Of a stretch of DNA of 64,000 bases, positions 49,688 through 61,888 are shown piece after piece. Every line of letters begins with the position of its first letter. Positions within the stretch are counted from its first letter, which is position 1. Below the pieces are notes generated by a model that did no database searches, was not told the origin of the DNA, and saw nothing but the letters and a program-made list of their open reading frames with translations. Source of the stretch: Sphaeroforma sirkka (taxonomy: Eukaryota; Opisthokonta; Ichthyosporea; Ichthyophonida); the NCBI GenBank assembly GCA_001586965.3, contig LUCW03000241.1, positions 27,501 to 91,500 on the forward strand, written 5' to 3'. Made by a program: the position numbers and the translations under genes.

Positions 49688-51516
49688 ACTGGCAATCGTG
49701 GGCTCAAGGCGATAGTCTCGACTATTCACAACACGCTTTGTCTCTAGGTTGTAAATTCGCATACTGCCGCCAACAGAATTAAGGCTAGGACCTAGTAAAA
49801 TGCCTTCCTGACCCTTCTTGCCGAATATCTTGTTATGTTTTCCGGTCAAGAAATATACTTTCGCACCAAAGGAATTGTTGTCTGCGACAAATTAGGTTTA
49901 ACTCCTGACCATAAACTCCTGACCATAGTTCCGCCCGCGACTTAGCACCACCTCGTTGTGGCATTACGTTGATCAACCAACAAGCATAGGTAACCGCTTC
50001 AAGCCAAAACTCATCGCCCAGTCCAGCCTGCAGTAGAAGAACCCGGGCCATCTCGATTAGGGTTCGATGTGCACGCTCACATCTTCCATTATGTTCAGGA
50101 GTACGTGCTGCCGTCAAACTCTGCTTTATGCCTCTTGCTGATAGCATAGACTTCCAAGTCTCGTTGACAAACTCGCCCCCTCTATCACTATGAGCCTTCT
50201 TCGGGAATCGCTTCAACACTGCAAATTCAGTGTCCAGCAAGTGACGCATTGCAGCAGTCGCATCACTCTTGTGCTTCTAGGCCCAAACACCAGTAGTGGT
50301 CCGTTGCATCGTCAAGAACCTGGAGACCGAATTGTTTTCCAGTGAGTGACGGTGTCTTCGAGGTCTCGAAGATATCTACGTACAGCTTCGATCCCGGAAC
50401 TTCTAGAACCACAGATTTACGTTTACCCTTCGACCGGACCAACTTGCGATTAATTCTGGCCCGTGTCAACTTGCCTTGCACGCAAGCTCTACAGAAGGGA
50501 AGCTTCTCACCCCAACGTCTGGTAACTTTCTCCATTCCTGCGCAAACCATTGTCTCTTTCATCAGTTCCAAGCTTACATGGCCAAGTCTATGATGCCACA
50601 TGAGCATATCTGCTTCACTATCATCGGATGCCACAAGGGCCTTATCTTCATCGATAATCTTTGTACCCGAATGTGTTCGGTTCGCGGGTGATTTCAGATC
50701 CTTCAGGGAAACGATGTATAGCCCTTGTCTAACCGTTGCTTTCACCAAACAACCCTGCGGATCAAATAATGTGCAGTCGTTCTTCTCGCACGTCGCCTTC
50801 CAGCCGTTCTTAACAAGCTGTCGTACGGATAAAAGTTGAACACCCGCTTTAGGAATGAGAAGAGCTAAACCAGTCTCAGGACAGCCGCGCAACTCTCCCT
50901 CACCATCTGCTTGCAGTTTAGTGTTGCCAAGCCCGGTCAATCGCTTGTTAGAGGGTCTCACAGCAGACAGAGCATTCTCCAATACTACAACATGCTTGCT
51001 GGCACCTGTGTCAACCACAAGCTCGTTAGCAGATAAGACCAGATCACCCACGCCCAGCAATGCATACGCCGATTGTTCGCTGATTTTCAGCTTTAGCGAT
51101 TGAAGTGACGGATCCATCCACAAGTAGATCATCCTCGGCAAAGGTGTCATCATCATCAAGTGTAGTACAGTTATCTTCATCGGTAGCTGAGATTGAGCCA
51201 CCCTGAACTTCATAATCCGATGAAAAACCTCCAGATAGCAACCCGGGTGGAGCATCCAATTCATCATCAAATTTGCTCTCGGCATCGGAAGAATCAGAAT
51301 CGGTGGAATCACACATCAAGGCCGGCATACCATCATCACTGTCGGAATCTCTGTCATCACCGATCGCCATCAATCCAAATCCGAAATAGCCATTGTCATC
51401 AACATTCTCATCGTCGAGATCTGGGCAGTCTCGTTTGATATGCCATGGTTTCTTGCAATTTAAACACGCCATCTTACCACAACAATTAGCCCGAGTATGC
51501 CCGGGCTTAAGGCACT
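49688..51516 (-). mobile_element. Ty1/copia fossil: gag end to integrase, left arm of a fold-back
   Basis: On the minus strand: the last gag zinc knuckle and acidic linker (51472-51044), protease (DTGASKHVVVLE), GAG-pre-integrase region (MWHHRLGHVSLELMKE) and integrase core (SDRGGEFVNETWKS, TPEHNGRCERAHRTL) to about 49833, with a little beyond to 49688. Bases 50049-51516 are the inverted, nearly identical copy of 52105-53575. The element is broken at a few points, and both ends are junctions rather than LTRs. Confidence 0.88.
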
Positions 51517-54500
51517 TTCAATGCCGCTACAGACCGTGAGAGGGAGATTGCCTACTCCATGATTGTCCAGAGCGTTGAAGACTGTTGTCTTGGATACGTC
51601 CGTAACACTGATAACCCTGCAGTTGCCTTGGCCCAGATTGCTACCGCAATGAACCGCCAGACGGAGGCCAATCTGGATGCGTTGACTCAGAAGTTATATA
51701 GGATGAAGATGAACGATGGAGAAAATGTTGCTGAACTCGCCGACCGATGTGAGATTCTATTTTGCCAGCTTGCAGGTCAGGGGGATGAGTTGACTAACAT
51801 TCGGAAACGCATATCCTTCTTGAAGGGCCTTCCACGTCAGTTTGCGCCGCTGAAGATTGACTTGAATGCGAAGTTTGCAAACGGAAATCGATTCAGCTAT
51901 GAGCAAGTGAAGGAAGCCGCCATTGTGTTTGAGACTGGACTCGGTGTCTACGATGATGACAACGACGACGAAGATATCGGTCTTTATGCTAATGGACGAT
52001 ACTACAAGGGTAACCATCAAGCCCAGAAGGGTCGACGAGGAGGTGGTTTCGACCGACCAAGAGGTGGCTTTGGTAGTAGAGATGGCCGGGAGCTTACTTG
52101 TTTCAAGTGCCTTAAGCCCGGGCATACTCGGGCTAATTGTCGTGGTAAGATGGCGTGTTTGAATTGCAAGAAACCAGGGCATATCAAACGAGACTGCCAA
52201 GATCTCGACGATGAGAATGATGATGACAATGGCTATTTCGGATTTGGATTGATGGCGATCGGTGATAACGGAGATTCCGACAGTGATGATGGTATGCCGG
52301 CCTTGATGTGTGATTCCACCGATTCTGATTCTTCTGATGCCGAGAGCAAATTTGATGATGAATTGGATGCTCCACCCGGGTTGCTATCTGGAGGTTTTTC
52401 ATCGGATTATGAAGTTCAGGGTGGCTCAATCTCAGCTACCGATGAAGATAACTGTACTACACTTGATGATGATGACACCTTTGCCGAGGATGATCTACTT
52501 GTGGATGGATCCGTCACTTCAATCGCTAAAGCTGAAAATCAGCGAACAATCGGCGTATGCATTGCTGGGCGTGGGTGATCTGGTCTTATCTGCTAACGAG
52601 CTTGTGGTTGACACAGGTGCCAGCAAGCATGTTGTAGTATTGGAGAATGCTCTGTCTGCTGTGAGACCCTCTAACAAGCGATTGACCGGGCTTGGCAACA
52701 CTAAACTGCAAGCAGATGGTGAGGGAGAGTTGCGCGGCTGTCCTGAGACTGGTTTAGCTCTTCTCATTCCTAAAGCGGGTGTTCAACTTTTATCCGTACG
52801 ACAGCTTGTTAAGAACGGCTGGAAGGCGACGTGCGAGAAGAACGACTGCACATTATTTGATCCGCAGGGTTGTTGGTGAAAGCAACGGTTAGACAAGGGC
52901 TATACATCGTTTCCCTGAAGGATCTGAAGTCGCCCGTCAACCGAGCACATTCGGGTACAAAGATTATCGATGAAGATAAGGCCCTTGTGGCATCCGATGA
53001 TGGTGAAGCAGATATGCTCATGTGGCATCATAGACTTGGCCATGTAAGCTTGGAACTGATGAAAGAGACAATGGTTTGCGCAGGAATGGAGAAAGCTGCC
53101 AGACGTTGGGGTGAGAAGCTTCCCTTCTGTAGAGCTTGCGTGCAGGGCAAGATGACACGGGCCAGAATTACTCGCAAGTTGGTCGGGTCGAAGGGTAAAC
53201 GTAAATCTGTGGTTCTAGAAGTTCCGGGATCGAAGCTGTACGTAGATATCTTCGAGACCTCGAAGACACCGTCACTCACTGGAAAACAATTCGGTCTCCA
53301 GGTTCTTGACGATGCAACGGACCACTACTGGTGTTTGGGCCTAGAAGCACAAGAGTGATGCGACTGCTGCAATGCGTCACTTGCTGGACACTGAATTTGC
53401 AGTGTTGAAGCGATTCCCGAAGAAGGCTCATAGTGATAGAGGGGGCGAGTTTGTCAACGAGACTTGGAAGTCTATGCTATCAGCAAGAGGCATAAAGCAG
53501 AGTTTGACGGCAGCACGTACTCCTGAACATAATGGAAGATGTGAGCGTGCACATCGAACCCTAATCGAGATGGCCAGCGTCAGAATCAGATACGGATAGT
53601 GATGGAGATGGTCCCATGGATGATGCCGCCGACGATGATGTCACTATGGATGAATCATCTACTGATGGAGGTGATGAATCAGGACCCGGTGAGCATCCTG
53701 GTTATGCTCGCCGCCCACTCAATCACCAGAAACGTGATTTGCCTGGTAAGCAGACACTTACGAGAGGTGGCAGGCGATGAAAACCCGCGTAGATCGTACA
53801 CGCGACCGAGCCAATGACATGATGTCCCCGCGGATCAGCTCTAAGGCTCGTACGGACTTGGACTCGGAGAGAAAACGTGAACGTCAATCAAGTGGAACCC
53901 CACCTCGAAAAGCTTCGAAACTTCGACGAGATCGTAAACGAGATCATGAAGAATCTAACTTTGGATTTCTGGCCGATGATGAATTGTCCTTCAAAGACTT
54001 GACTGGGTCTGCTGATGAGAAGCACTTCCGCGCAGCCATGAGAGACGAGCTACGTTCAATGCTGAAGATGAAGGTTTGGAAACTTCAGCAGCGCTGCAAG
54101 GCCCGGACAAAGCCTCTGGGACTCAAGTGGGTTCTCACTCTCAAGCGTGATGAAAGCGGCGCAGTGATACGACATAAAGCCCGCCTATGTGCGAAGGGAT
54201 TTGCACAACAGTATGGTCGAGATTATGTGGAGACATCGTCACCAGTAGTCACAAAAGAGACTGTGCGTGCATGTTTGGCTATCGCTGCATCTGAGAACTT
54301 GGATGTATTGCAGTTCGATGCCAAAACTGCATTTTTGCATGGTAATTTGATGGGGTCTCCACGGTTTTTCCTCGGATGGAAAATTGATATGTCTGAAAGA
54401 GGAATTTTCATCTCGCAGCCGGCATATATTGAGAAGCTAGCGCAGAAGTATGGACCATTGAAAAGGGTTAGTATATGAGTACATCTTTCGACGTGAATCG

Positions 54501-55290
54501 GCCTGGTACATTGGTGCAGGATTCAGACTACCGTGGTATCATAGGTTCCCTTATGTTTGCAGCTGTGGGTACGCGTCCTGATATTGCTTTTGCGACAAGT
54601 TCACTGAGCCGATACCTTGACCAGCCGACTAAGGCGAGAGAGGCTGCCGCAAGAAATCTGTGCGGATACTTGGAGGCTACCAAACACTGGGGAATCTTCT
54701 ATGAAGCCGGGAACGACTTGAAACTTTGTGCGTATGCCGATGCAAGCTATGGAGGCGAAGAAGACAAACGATCTCGTTCTGGCTATCTGGTATTCATCAC
54801 AAATGCCCCAGTCTATTGGGCGCCGCGCCGTCAGACACTTGTCACCCTAAGTACTTCTGAGGCAGAGTATGTCAGTCTTGCAGAGTCTTGCCGTGACGTA
54901 AAGACTGCTTTGAATTTGCTATCTGAGCTAGGACGAGCCACTGATCAATCCGTGGTTTGTTACGAGGACAATCAGACTGCTAAGAAGATGGCTGAGGAAT
55001 TGACCACCAAGCGCAGTAAGCATATTGATAGCAAATATCATTACGTGCGAGAGTTATGTGCAAAGAAGATCATCGCATTGGAAGACTGCCGGTCTGAGTT
55101 GATGATTGCTGATGCATTGACCAAGGCATTGCCTCAGGTTGCTTTCGTGAAGCACCGCAGTCACATGATGAAACGCCGCTGCTACCGATGTGCTGTCGTG
55201 TCTACATCTCTTTGTCGTTGTGGCTAGTTGTTGGGGGAGATACATGTCGAATGATGTCCGATGACTATGTCTTGCGTCCATGGGGGGGTG
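51517..55290 (+). mobile_element. Ty1/copia fossil: gag to RNase H with 3' LTR
   Basis: Parts in order: gag from about 51517 with two CCHC knuckles near 52108-52200 (CFKCLKPGHTRANC, CLNCKKPGHIKRDC), protease near 52600-52750 (DTGASKHVVV), GAG-pre-integrase and integrase at about 53015-53575, RT at about 53800-54460 and RNase H at about 54480-55227. A purine-rich tract (TGGGGGGGTG, 55281-55290) joins LTR copy D. There is no 5' LTR; the left end is the fold-back junction. It is the most complete copia copy here, yet it lacks internal parts and is broken. The order integrase before RT is diagnostic for Ty1/copia. Confidence 0.9.
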
Positions 55291-55741
55291 TGTAAAAAAT
55301 CATATTGTCAAAGGTGAATGATGTTTAAGTGTTGGACTCAGACCTAGTCCATCTAGGAACCACTTATCTAAGTATGTTTTTGTATGTTGTGTTTACGAAT
55401 GTATTTCGTAGGCCGATTGTGTTTGACCTATTAAATGTAATAATTTTGTTACAGGTGTCATTTGATAGGAAATGGGTTTCCTTTCATATGACACCTTATT
55501 CAAGTTGTTTGAGTGAATATTCATTGAGTTATGAGTCTTGGAAGTTTAAGTGTATTTGAAGAAATTGTGTTTGTATTTTTAGAGATGGAATCTAAAAAAT
55601 AGACCGCGCACGTCCGTTGGAATTTCTTTGGCAAAAAGGAATTTTTGAGCCGAAAGGGCCGTTCAATTTTGACGAAAAATAGTATAAATACAGAGTACAA
55701 AAGGAAATAAAGAGCACTTTCACAGAGTTGAAAAATTCACA
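55291..55741 (+). repeat. Copia LTR copy D (3' LTR)
   Basis: This 451-bp copy begins TGTAAAAAATCATATTG directly after the purine-rich tract and ends AATTCACA. A TATAAATA box at 55683-55690 and an AATAAA at 55706-55711 give the usual U3-R layout. The right flank is gypsy reverse-transcriptase DNA. Confidence 0.93.
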
Positions 55742-56088
55742 GTTCCAACGTACCTTGAGTACGATACTTGATGGCTTACCGGTTCACCACTATATCGATG
55801 ACATAGTTATCGCCAGTGACGGTTATGACGAACACGTTAGGACGGTGCAGAAGGTGATACAACGCTTAACATACCACAGTTTTAAGCTTAACCCTGCCAA
55901 AGTGCCACTTCGCTATCTCCGAAGTCATGATCCTAGGGAAGAAAGTATCGGCACAAGGCATTGACATTGACCATGAAAAGCAGGCCAAGCTGATCGACTG
56001 GCCCCACACCACTACGGTACAAAGATATAGCCTCGGCGTTGGGTTTAGCAAATTACCTCCACGAACAACTGCCTAATTGTATGCTTTT
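55742..56088 (+). mobile_element. Gypsy reverse-transcriptase fragment between inward-facing LTRs
   Basis: About 347 bp coding for part of a gypsy reverse transcriptase, with FQRTLSTILDGLPVH and the catalytic-type YIDDIVIASDG. It lies between LTR D (forward) and LTR E (reverse), so the LTRs face each other like terminal inverted repeats around foreign DNA. It is a fragment only. Confidence 0.85.
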
Positions 56089-56536
56089 TTCAACTCTGTG
56101 AAAGTCCTCTTTATTTACTTATGTATTCCGTATTTATACTATTTTTCGTCAAAATTGAACGGCCCTTTCGGCTCGAAAATTTCCTTTGCCAAAAAATTCC
56201 AACGGACGTGCGCGTTCTATTTTTAGATTCCATCTCTAAAAATACAAACACAATTTCTTCAAATACACTTAAACTTCCAAGACTCATAACTCAATGAATA
56301 TTCACTCAAACAACTTGAATAAGGTGTCATATGAAAGGGAAACCCATTTCTATCTATCAAATGACACCTGTAACAAAATTATACATTTAATAGGTCAAAC
56401 ACAATCGGCCTACGAAATACATTCGTAAACACAACATACAAAAAAACATCGTTAGATAACCGGTTCCTCGATGGACTAGGTCTGAGTCCAACACTTAAAC
56501 ATCATTCACCTTTGACAATATGATTTTTTCTATGCA
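56089..56536 (-). repeat. Copia LTR copy E
   Basis: Reverse copy of the 450-bp LTR family, about 448 bp. Both terminal motifs are slightly altered. No target-site duplication is seen. The left flank is gypsy RT and the right flank is copia internal DNA. Confidence 0.88.
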
Positions 56537-56844
56537 GATGGTCCCATAGATGAGATGATGCCGCCGACAATAATGTCACTATGGATGAATTATCTACTGA
56601 TGGAGGTGATGAATCAGGACCCGGTGAACATCCTGGTTGTGCTCGTCGCCCACTCAATCACCAGAAACGTGATTTACCTGGTAAGCAGACACCTATGAGA
56701 GGTGGCAGGCGATTGAAACCCCGCGTAGATTGTACACGCGACCGAGCCAATGACATGATGTCCTCGCGGATCAGCCATGAGAGACGAGCTACGTTCAATG
56801 CTGAAGATGAAGGTTTGGAAACTTCAGCAGCGCCGCAAGGCCCG
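56537..56844 (+). mobile_element. Ty1/copia fragment from the integrase-RT linker
   Basis: About 310 bp closely related to 53610-54100: the acidic linker rich in Asp and Met codons, the DRANDMMS-type block and the beginning of the RT region. It ends where a TGTGGTC sequence begins a different element. Confidence 0.8.
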
Positions 56845-58924
56845 TGTGGTCAGAATACAAGTACTTAGATTTATTTGATTAGTTTAGGTTTATTTTAAGT
56901 TTTACAGTTTATCAGAATAATCTGATAAACTGGGTTTCATGGTTTTGCTGGTTTTACTGCACATGACTAATGACTCATTTAAGAGTCAGTCATTTTAGGA
57001 TTACTGTTTATAACTAATAAATGAACAACGTCCCCTCCCTGAGGAGGAGAACGTTGAGATACAGTTATCTCTGTATACTTAAGTGGGTTTTTTAACTTAC
57101 CATAGAAGTTGTTAGTTTATTAGTAATTACGAGAGAAAGCTACAGAATATGAATTAGTCAGTAGCTGGCACATAGTATTTTTTTGTTATAAGTATAATAA
57201 TTCAAAGACAATGCGAACAGAGAATGTCGCATCAAAATGAACGATTTAGATTATTCGGTCGTTGGATTAACGACGTGTGATGACGACGAGGATGAAGAAA
57301 GAATCTACTAGCACGAGTGAACCCGAAGAGCGATCATTCCAATCAAGCAGAACATTAGCCAGGGTCAACAAGGAAGGTCTCACGACGATCAAACGACGAA
57401 ATCAGACAATCAGTCAGAATTCACAGATAAGTAGTTATGTGTGAGTACAGGTAGGAAGGTTGTTTTCAGTGTGAGACAAGTACAAATCGAATTGCAAGCT
57501 AATGAGCTTAAATTGTATTTAAGAAGTTGTTAGAAGAAAGTTCTTTAGGATCCACAGTAGTGTAGTAGAGATGGAGATGTACATGGTTAGTACCGACTCG
57601 GTTAGTACGATGACGCAAAGAATCAGCGGCATACTAGATTATTTTACAAAAGGTTTAAGAATGGGATATTAGGAAGCATACAGAGACACAAGTAAGCACC
57701 TGTGACTTAATAGGAGCATATAAGGGTGGGGGCGCACATAACACGAACGATGCAAGTAAATACAAGGTTAAATTGTGAAAATGATATGCGAACACACTCA
57801 AATCACTAGAACTTCCAGATAAATCAGGTCAACGGAGAGGATCAACAGTATGCACAGAAGGTGTGGTTAACGGCAGCTTAGTTTAGGAGTGCAATAACGA
57901 GCAATCGTTCTTAGATCGAGAAGCATATTCCAACAACCGCAACAGCACATGACAGGGACATCACGGGTAAGAATAGTAAAAGAGGAGCGATGAGGGAAGT
58001 TCCCAACAGGGTCCTGCGAATAGGCCGTCATTAGGCCGGAGCAAGAGATGGCGAGGAGTAGAACAAGAAGTGGCTCCGACTAATGAGGCATTCAACCATA
58101 TGTTATTGTGGGATGAAGAGTAAGACAGCTGGTAGTGTTAGAGTAGATAGACTATCCACACTACTGATGTTAGTGTAGGAAATGAAACAGTCACGAGGGA
58201 ACCCACGAGTTCCTCGGATATCGATGTCGAGACGTTATGTGTTTGAAGGATAAAATTTAATAGAAAATGGATATTTATATTCAGTACTCTATCACACATT
58301 TCTAGTTCTCCATTGACAAACAACTCACCAACCATGTCCTACCCCCGCCAAAGTCGTAGACAGCAACTCTTGAATCCTGAGCGCCGCAAGGAAGATGATA
58401 TCGACCGACGTGGAACTAAACGTCGTCAGTCCCATACGGAACGCTCCGCTCCGCACTCAGGTCAGGCTCTGGAGGGGCAACAACAGACACATCTTGGGGC
58501 TCCACACATTATTTCCGCGGACGACAAGCAGCCACCAACAGCAAACAAAAATGGACCTGCACAATCTGACGAGGATGTCATATTCGAGGGTGAGACCAAG
58601 GAAGTACCCGACCTGCGTGCGGACAGCAGTCAGACTTTTATTGGTGAACAGGTAGCCAGTGAAGGGCTGTCCCCTCGTTCGTCTCTGGATACTCCAGGGG
58701 CCTTATTTCCCAGTAATGACACACCACGCCTCCCACCTAACAAGCGGAAGCGTCACCGGAACCGTACCAACAACAAGGAAACGGCACGGGAACAATCGTC
58801 AGCTCAGAAACTCACGGAGCTGATGACACAACAGCAGTCTCTCTTTGAAAAATACGAACAGAGGCTACAGCGCATAAACGCCGGACGAACTACAATAGGG
58901 CCCGCCGCTAAGGAGAGTTCTTCT
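56845..58924 (+). mobile_element. Head of another LTR element: LTR/leader plus gag-like ORF
   Basis: Starting with TGTGGTCAGA at 56845, about 1.5 kb of non-coding DNA precedes a gag-like frame from about 58334 to the junction with LTR F. The protein starts MSYPRQSRRQQLLNPER and is charged and Ser/Pro-rich, with an NKRKRHRNRTNNK basic patch and a Gln-rich likely coiled coil (KLTELMTQQQSLFEKYEQR). This suits the N-terminal part of a gag. No protease or pol follows because copy F interrupts it. A perfect 12-bp hairpin lies at 56905-56932. The family is uncertain, probably gypsy; the LTR end was not found. Confidence 0.5.
56905..56932. other. Perfect 12-bp stem with ATAA loop
   Basis: CAGTTTATCAGA and TCTGATAAACTG are exact complements separated by four bases. 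An imperfect second stem (TGACTAATGACTC against GAGTCAGTCA) follows at about 56963-56993. Both lie about 60-150 bases inside the presumed LTR of the element starting at 56845. Confidence 0.7.
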
Positions 58925-59380
58925 TGTAGAAAAATCATATTGTCAAAGGTGAATGATGTTTAAGTGTTAGACTCAGACCTAGTCCATCGAGGAACCGATT
59001 ATCTAACGATGTTTTTGTATGTTGTGTTTACGAATGTATTTCGTAGGCCGATTGTGTTTGACCTATTAAATGTATAATTTTGTTACAGGTGTCATTTGAT
59101 AGGAAATGAGTTTCCCTTTCATATGACACCTTATTCAAGTTGTTTGAGTGAATATTCATTGAGTTATGAGTCTTGGAAGTTTAAGTGTATTTGAAGAAAT
59201 TGTGTTTGTATTTTTTTAGAGATGGAATCTAAAAAATAGATCGCGCACGTCCGTTGGAATTTCTTTGGCAGCAAGGCAAATTTTCGAGCCGAAAGGGCCG
59301 TTCAATTTTGACGAAAAATAGTATAAATACGGAAAACAAAAGTAAATAAAGAGCACTTTCACAGAGTTGAAAAATTAACA
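58925..59380 (+). repeat. Copia LTR copy F
   Basis: Forward copy, 456 bp, beginning TGTAGAAAAATCATATTG and ending AATTAACA. It interrupts the gag-like frame of the element to its left; its right flank is copia RNase H/RT DNA in the opposite orientation. No target-site duplication is seen. Confidence 0.92.
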
Positions 59381-59862
59381 GTATCCGCACAGATTTCTTG
59401 CGGCAGCCTCTCTCGCCTTAGTCGGCTGGTCAAGGTATCGGCTCAGTGAACTTGTCGCAAAAGCAATATCAGGACGCGTACCCACAGCTGCAAACATAAG
59501 GGAACCTATGATACCACGGTAGTCTGAATCCTGCACCAATGTACCAGGCCGATTCACGTCAAAGATGTACTCATATACTAAACCCTTTCAATGGTCCATA
59601 CTTCTGCGCTAGCTTCTCAATATATGCCGGCTGCGAGATGAAAATTCCTCTTTCAGACATATCAATTTTCCATCCGAGAAAAACCGTGGAGACCCCATCG
59701 ACTTGACGTCGAACTCTGTCTCGATCTTCTTCAATATATTCTCCCCATTTGACGTGAAGTCGAAAATATCATCAACCGTCATCAACATACAGTACCAGAA
59801 AGCAGTTCTTTCCAATAAAGAGACAAGGGTCCGTAAGACTTGGCCGGAATCCAACATCATTC
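59381..59862 (-). mobile_element. Ty1/copia fragment: RT end to RNase H start, reversed
   Basis: Minus-strand copia sequence matching 30900-31330 and 54350-54670: the end of RT (KIETEFDVKSMGSPRFF) and the start of RNase H (TRPDIAFATSSLSRYLDQP). At about 59862 it switches directly to plus-strand integrase sequence. It is a fragment. Confidence 0.85.
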
Positions 59863-61142
59863 TTCGGTGCTATCAGCAAGAGGCATAAAGCAGAGTTTGA
59901 CGGCAGCACGTACTCCTGAACATAATGGAAGATGTGAGCGTGCACATCGAACCCTAATCGAGATGGCCCGGGTTCTTCTACTGCAGGCTGGACTGGGCGA
60001 TGAGTTTTGGCTTGAAGCGGTTACCTATGCTTGTTGGTTGATCAACGTAATGCCACAACGAGGTGGTGCTAAGTCGCGGGCGGAACTATGGTCAGGAGTT
60101 AAACCTGAATTGTCGCAGACAACAATTCCTTTGGTGCGAAAGTATATTTTTGACCGGAAAACATAACAAGAAATTCGGCAAGAAGGGTCAGAAAGGTATT
60201 TTACTAGGTCCTAGCCTTAATACTGTTGGCGGCAGTATGCGAATTTAAAACCTAGAGACAAAGCGTGTTGTGAATAGTCGAGATTATCGCCTTGAGCCCA
60301 CGATTGCCAGTCACGGTGAAAGGGTCAAAGTCAATAATTCCGAGGGTGAAGATGATAGTATTGACGACGATGAAGTAGGAGCAAGTGATGGCAACAAGGA
60401 TACTTCAGCGTCAGAATCAGATACGGATAGTGATGGAGATGGTCCCATGGATGCCGCCGACGATGATGTCACTATGGATGAATCATCTACTGATGGAGGT
60501 GATGAATCAGGACCCGGTGAGTATCCTGGTTATGCTCGCCGCCCACTCAATCACCAGAAACGGCTCGTACGGACTTGGACTCGGAGAGAAAACGTGAACG
60601 TCAATCAAGTGGAACCCCACCTCGACAAACTTCGAAACTTCCGACGAGATCGTAAACGAGATCATGAAGAATCTAACTTTGGATTTCTGGCCGATGATGA
60701 ATTGTCCTTCAAAGACTTGACTGGGTCTGCTGATGAGAAGCACTTCCGCGCAGCCATGAGAGACGAGCTACGTTCAATGCTGAAGATGAAGGTTTGGAAA
60801 CTTCAGCAGCGCTGCAAGGCCCGGACAAAGCCTCTGGGACTCAAGTGGGTTCTCACTCTCAAGCGTGATGAAAGCGGCGCAGTGATACGACATAAAGCCC
60901 GCCTATGTGCGAAGGGATTTGCACAACAGTATGGTCGAGATTATGTGGAGACATCGTCACCAGTAGTCACAAAAGAGACTGTGCGTGCATGTTTGGCTAT
61001 CGCTGCATCTGAGAACTTGGATGTATTGCAGTTCGATGTCAAAACTGCATTTTGCATGGTAATTTGGAAGAGTACGTCTGCTCGGAGATCCCCACTGGTT
61101 TCGTTGAACTAGTCGGTGATTTACTAAGTGATGAGGATCACC
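59863..61142 (+). mobile_element. Ty1/copia fragment: integrase to RT
   Basis: Plus-strand copia sequence: end of the integrase core (SLTAARTPEHNGRCERAHRT), integrase C-terminal part (FWLEAVTYACWLINVMPQRG), acidic linker at about 60300-60540, and RT with HKARLCAKGFAQQYGRDYVE to about 61142, where LTR G begins without its terminal TGT. It is broken in a few places. Confidence 0.87.
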
Positions 61143-61588
61143 AGAAAAATCATATTGTCAAAGGTGAATGATGTTTAAGTGTTGGACTCAGACCTAGTCC
61201 ATCGAGGAACCGATTATCTAACGATGTTTTTGTATGTTGTGTTTACGAATGTATTTCGTAGACCGATTGTGTTTGACCTATTAAATGTATAATTTTGTTA
61301 CAGGTGTCATTTGATAGGAAATGGGTTTCCCTTTCATACGACACCTTATTCAAGTTGTTTGAGGAATATTCATTGAGTTATGAGTCTTAGAAGTTTAAGT
61401 GTATTTGAAGAAATTGTGTTTGTATTTTTAGAGATGGAATCTAAAAATAGATCGCACACGTCCGTTGGAATTTCTTTGGCAAAGGAAATTTTCGAGTCGA
61501 AAGGGCCGTTCAATTTTGACGAAAAATAGTATAAATACGGAATACAAAAGTAAATAAAGAGTACTTTCACAGAGTTGAAAAATTCACA
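61143..61588 (+). repeat. Copia LTR copy G
   Basis: Forward copy of about 446 bp ending AATTCACA. The extreme 5' bases differ from the family terminus at the junction with copia RT. It faces copy H across about 0.5 kb. Confidence 0.9.
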
Positions 61589-61860
61589 CTATCTAAATTC
61601 TGAGTCAACGCATCCAGATTGGCCTCCGTCTGGCGGTTCATTGCGGTAGCGATCTGGGCCAAGACAACTGCAGGGTTATCAGTGTTACGGACGTATCCAA
61701 GACAACAGTCTTCAACGCTCTGGACAATCATGGAGTAGGCAATCTCCCTCTCACGGTCTGTAGCGGCATTGAAGACGGCCTTTTCCTTCAGCTTAGCTTC
61801 CATTTTCAACTTCCAGTTCGGGTAGCCGGTGGCATCCTACAGTTTGGGCTCCACGTACTT
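61589..61860 (-). mobile_element. Ty1/copia gag fragment, reversed
   Basis: Minus-strand gag sequence (KLKEKAVFNAATDREREIAY, NRQTEANLDALTQ) matching 51517-51690 and extending slightly further toward the N-terminus. It lies between LTRs G and H and continues into a CT-rich minisatellite. Confidence 0.85.
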
Positions 61861-61888
61861 CATCCTCTCGGTTTGGTGATCAGTGGTC

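Noticed and set aside
58334-58924. Basic, Ser/Pro-rich ORF as a host nuclear protein
   Set aside because: It is cut by a copia LTR, follows a presumed LTR/leader and has gag-like composition, so it is treated as part of a retroelement.
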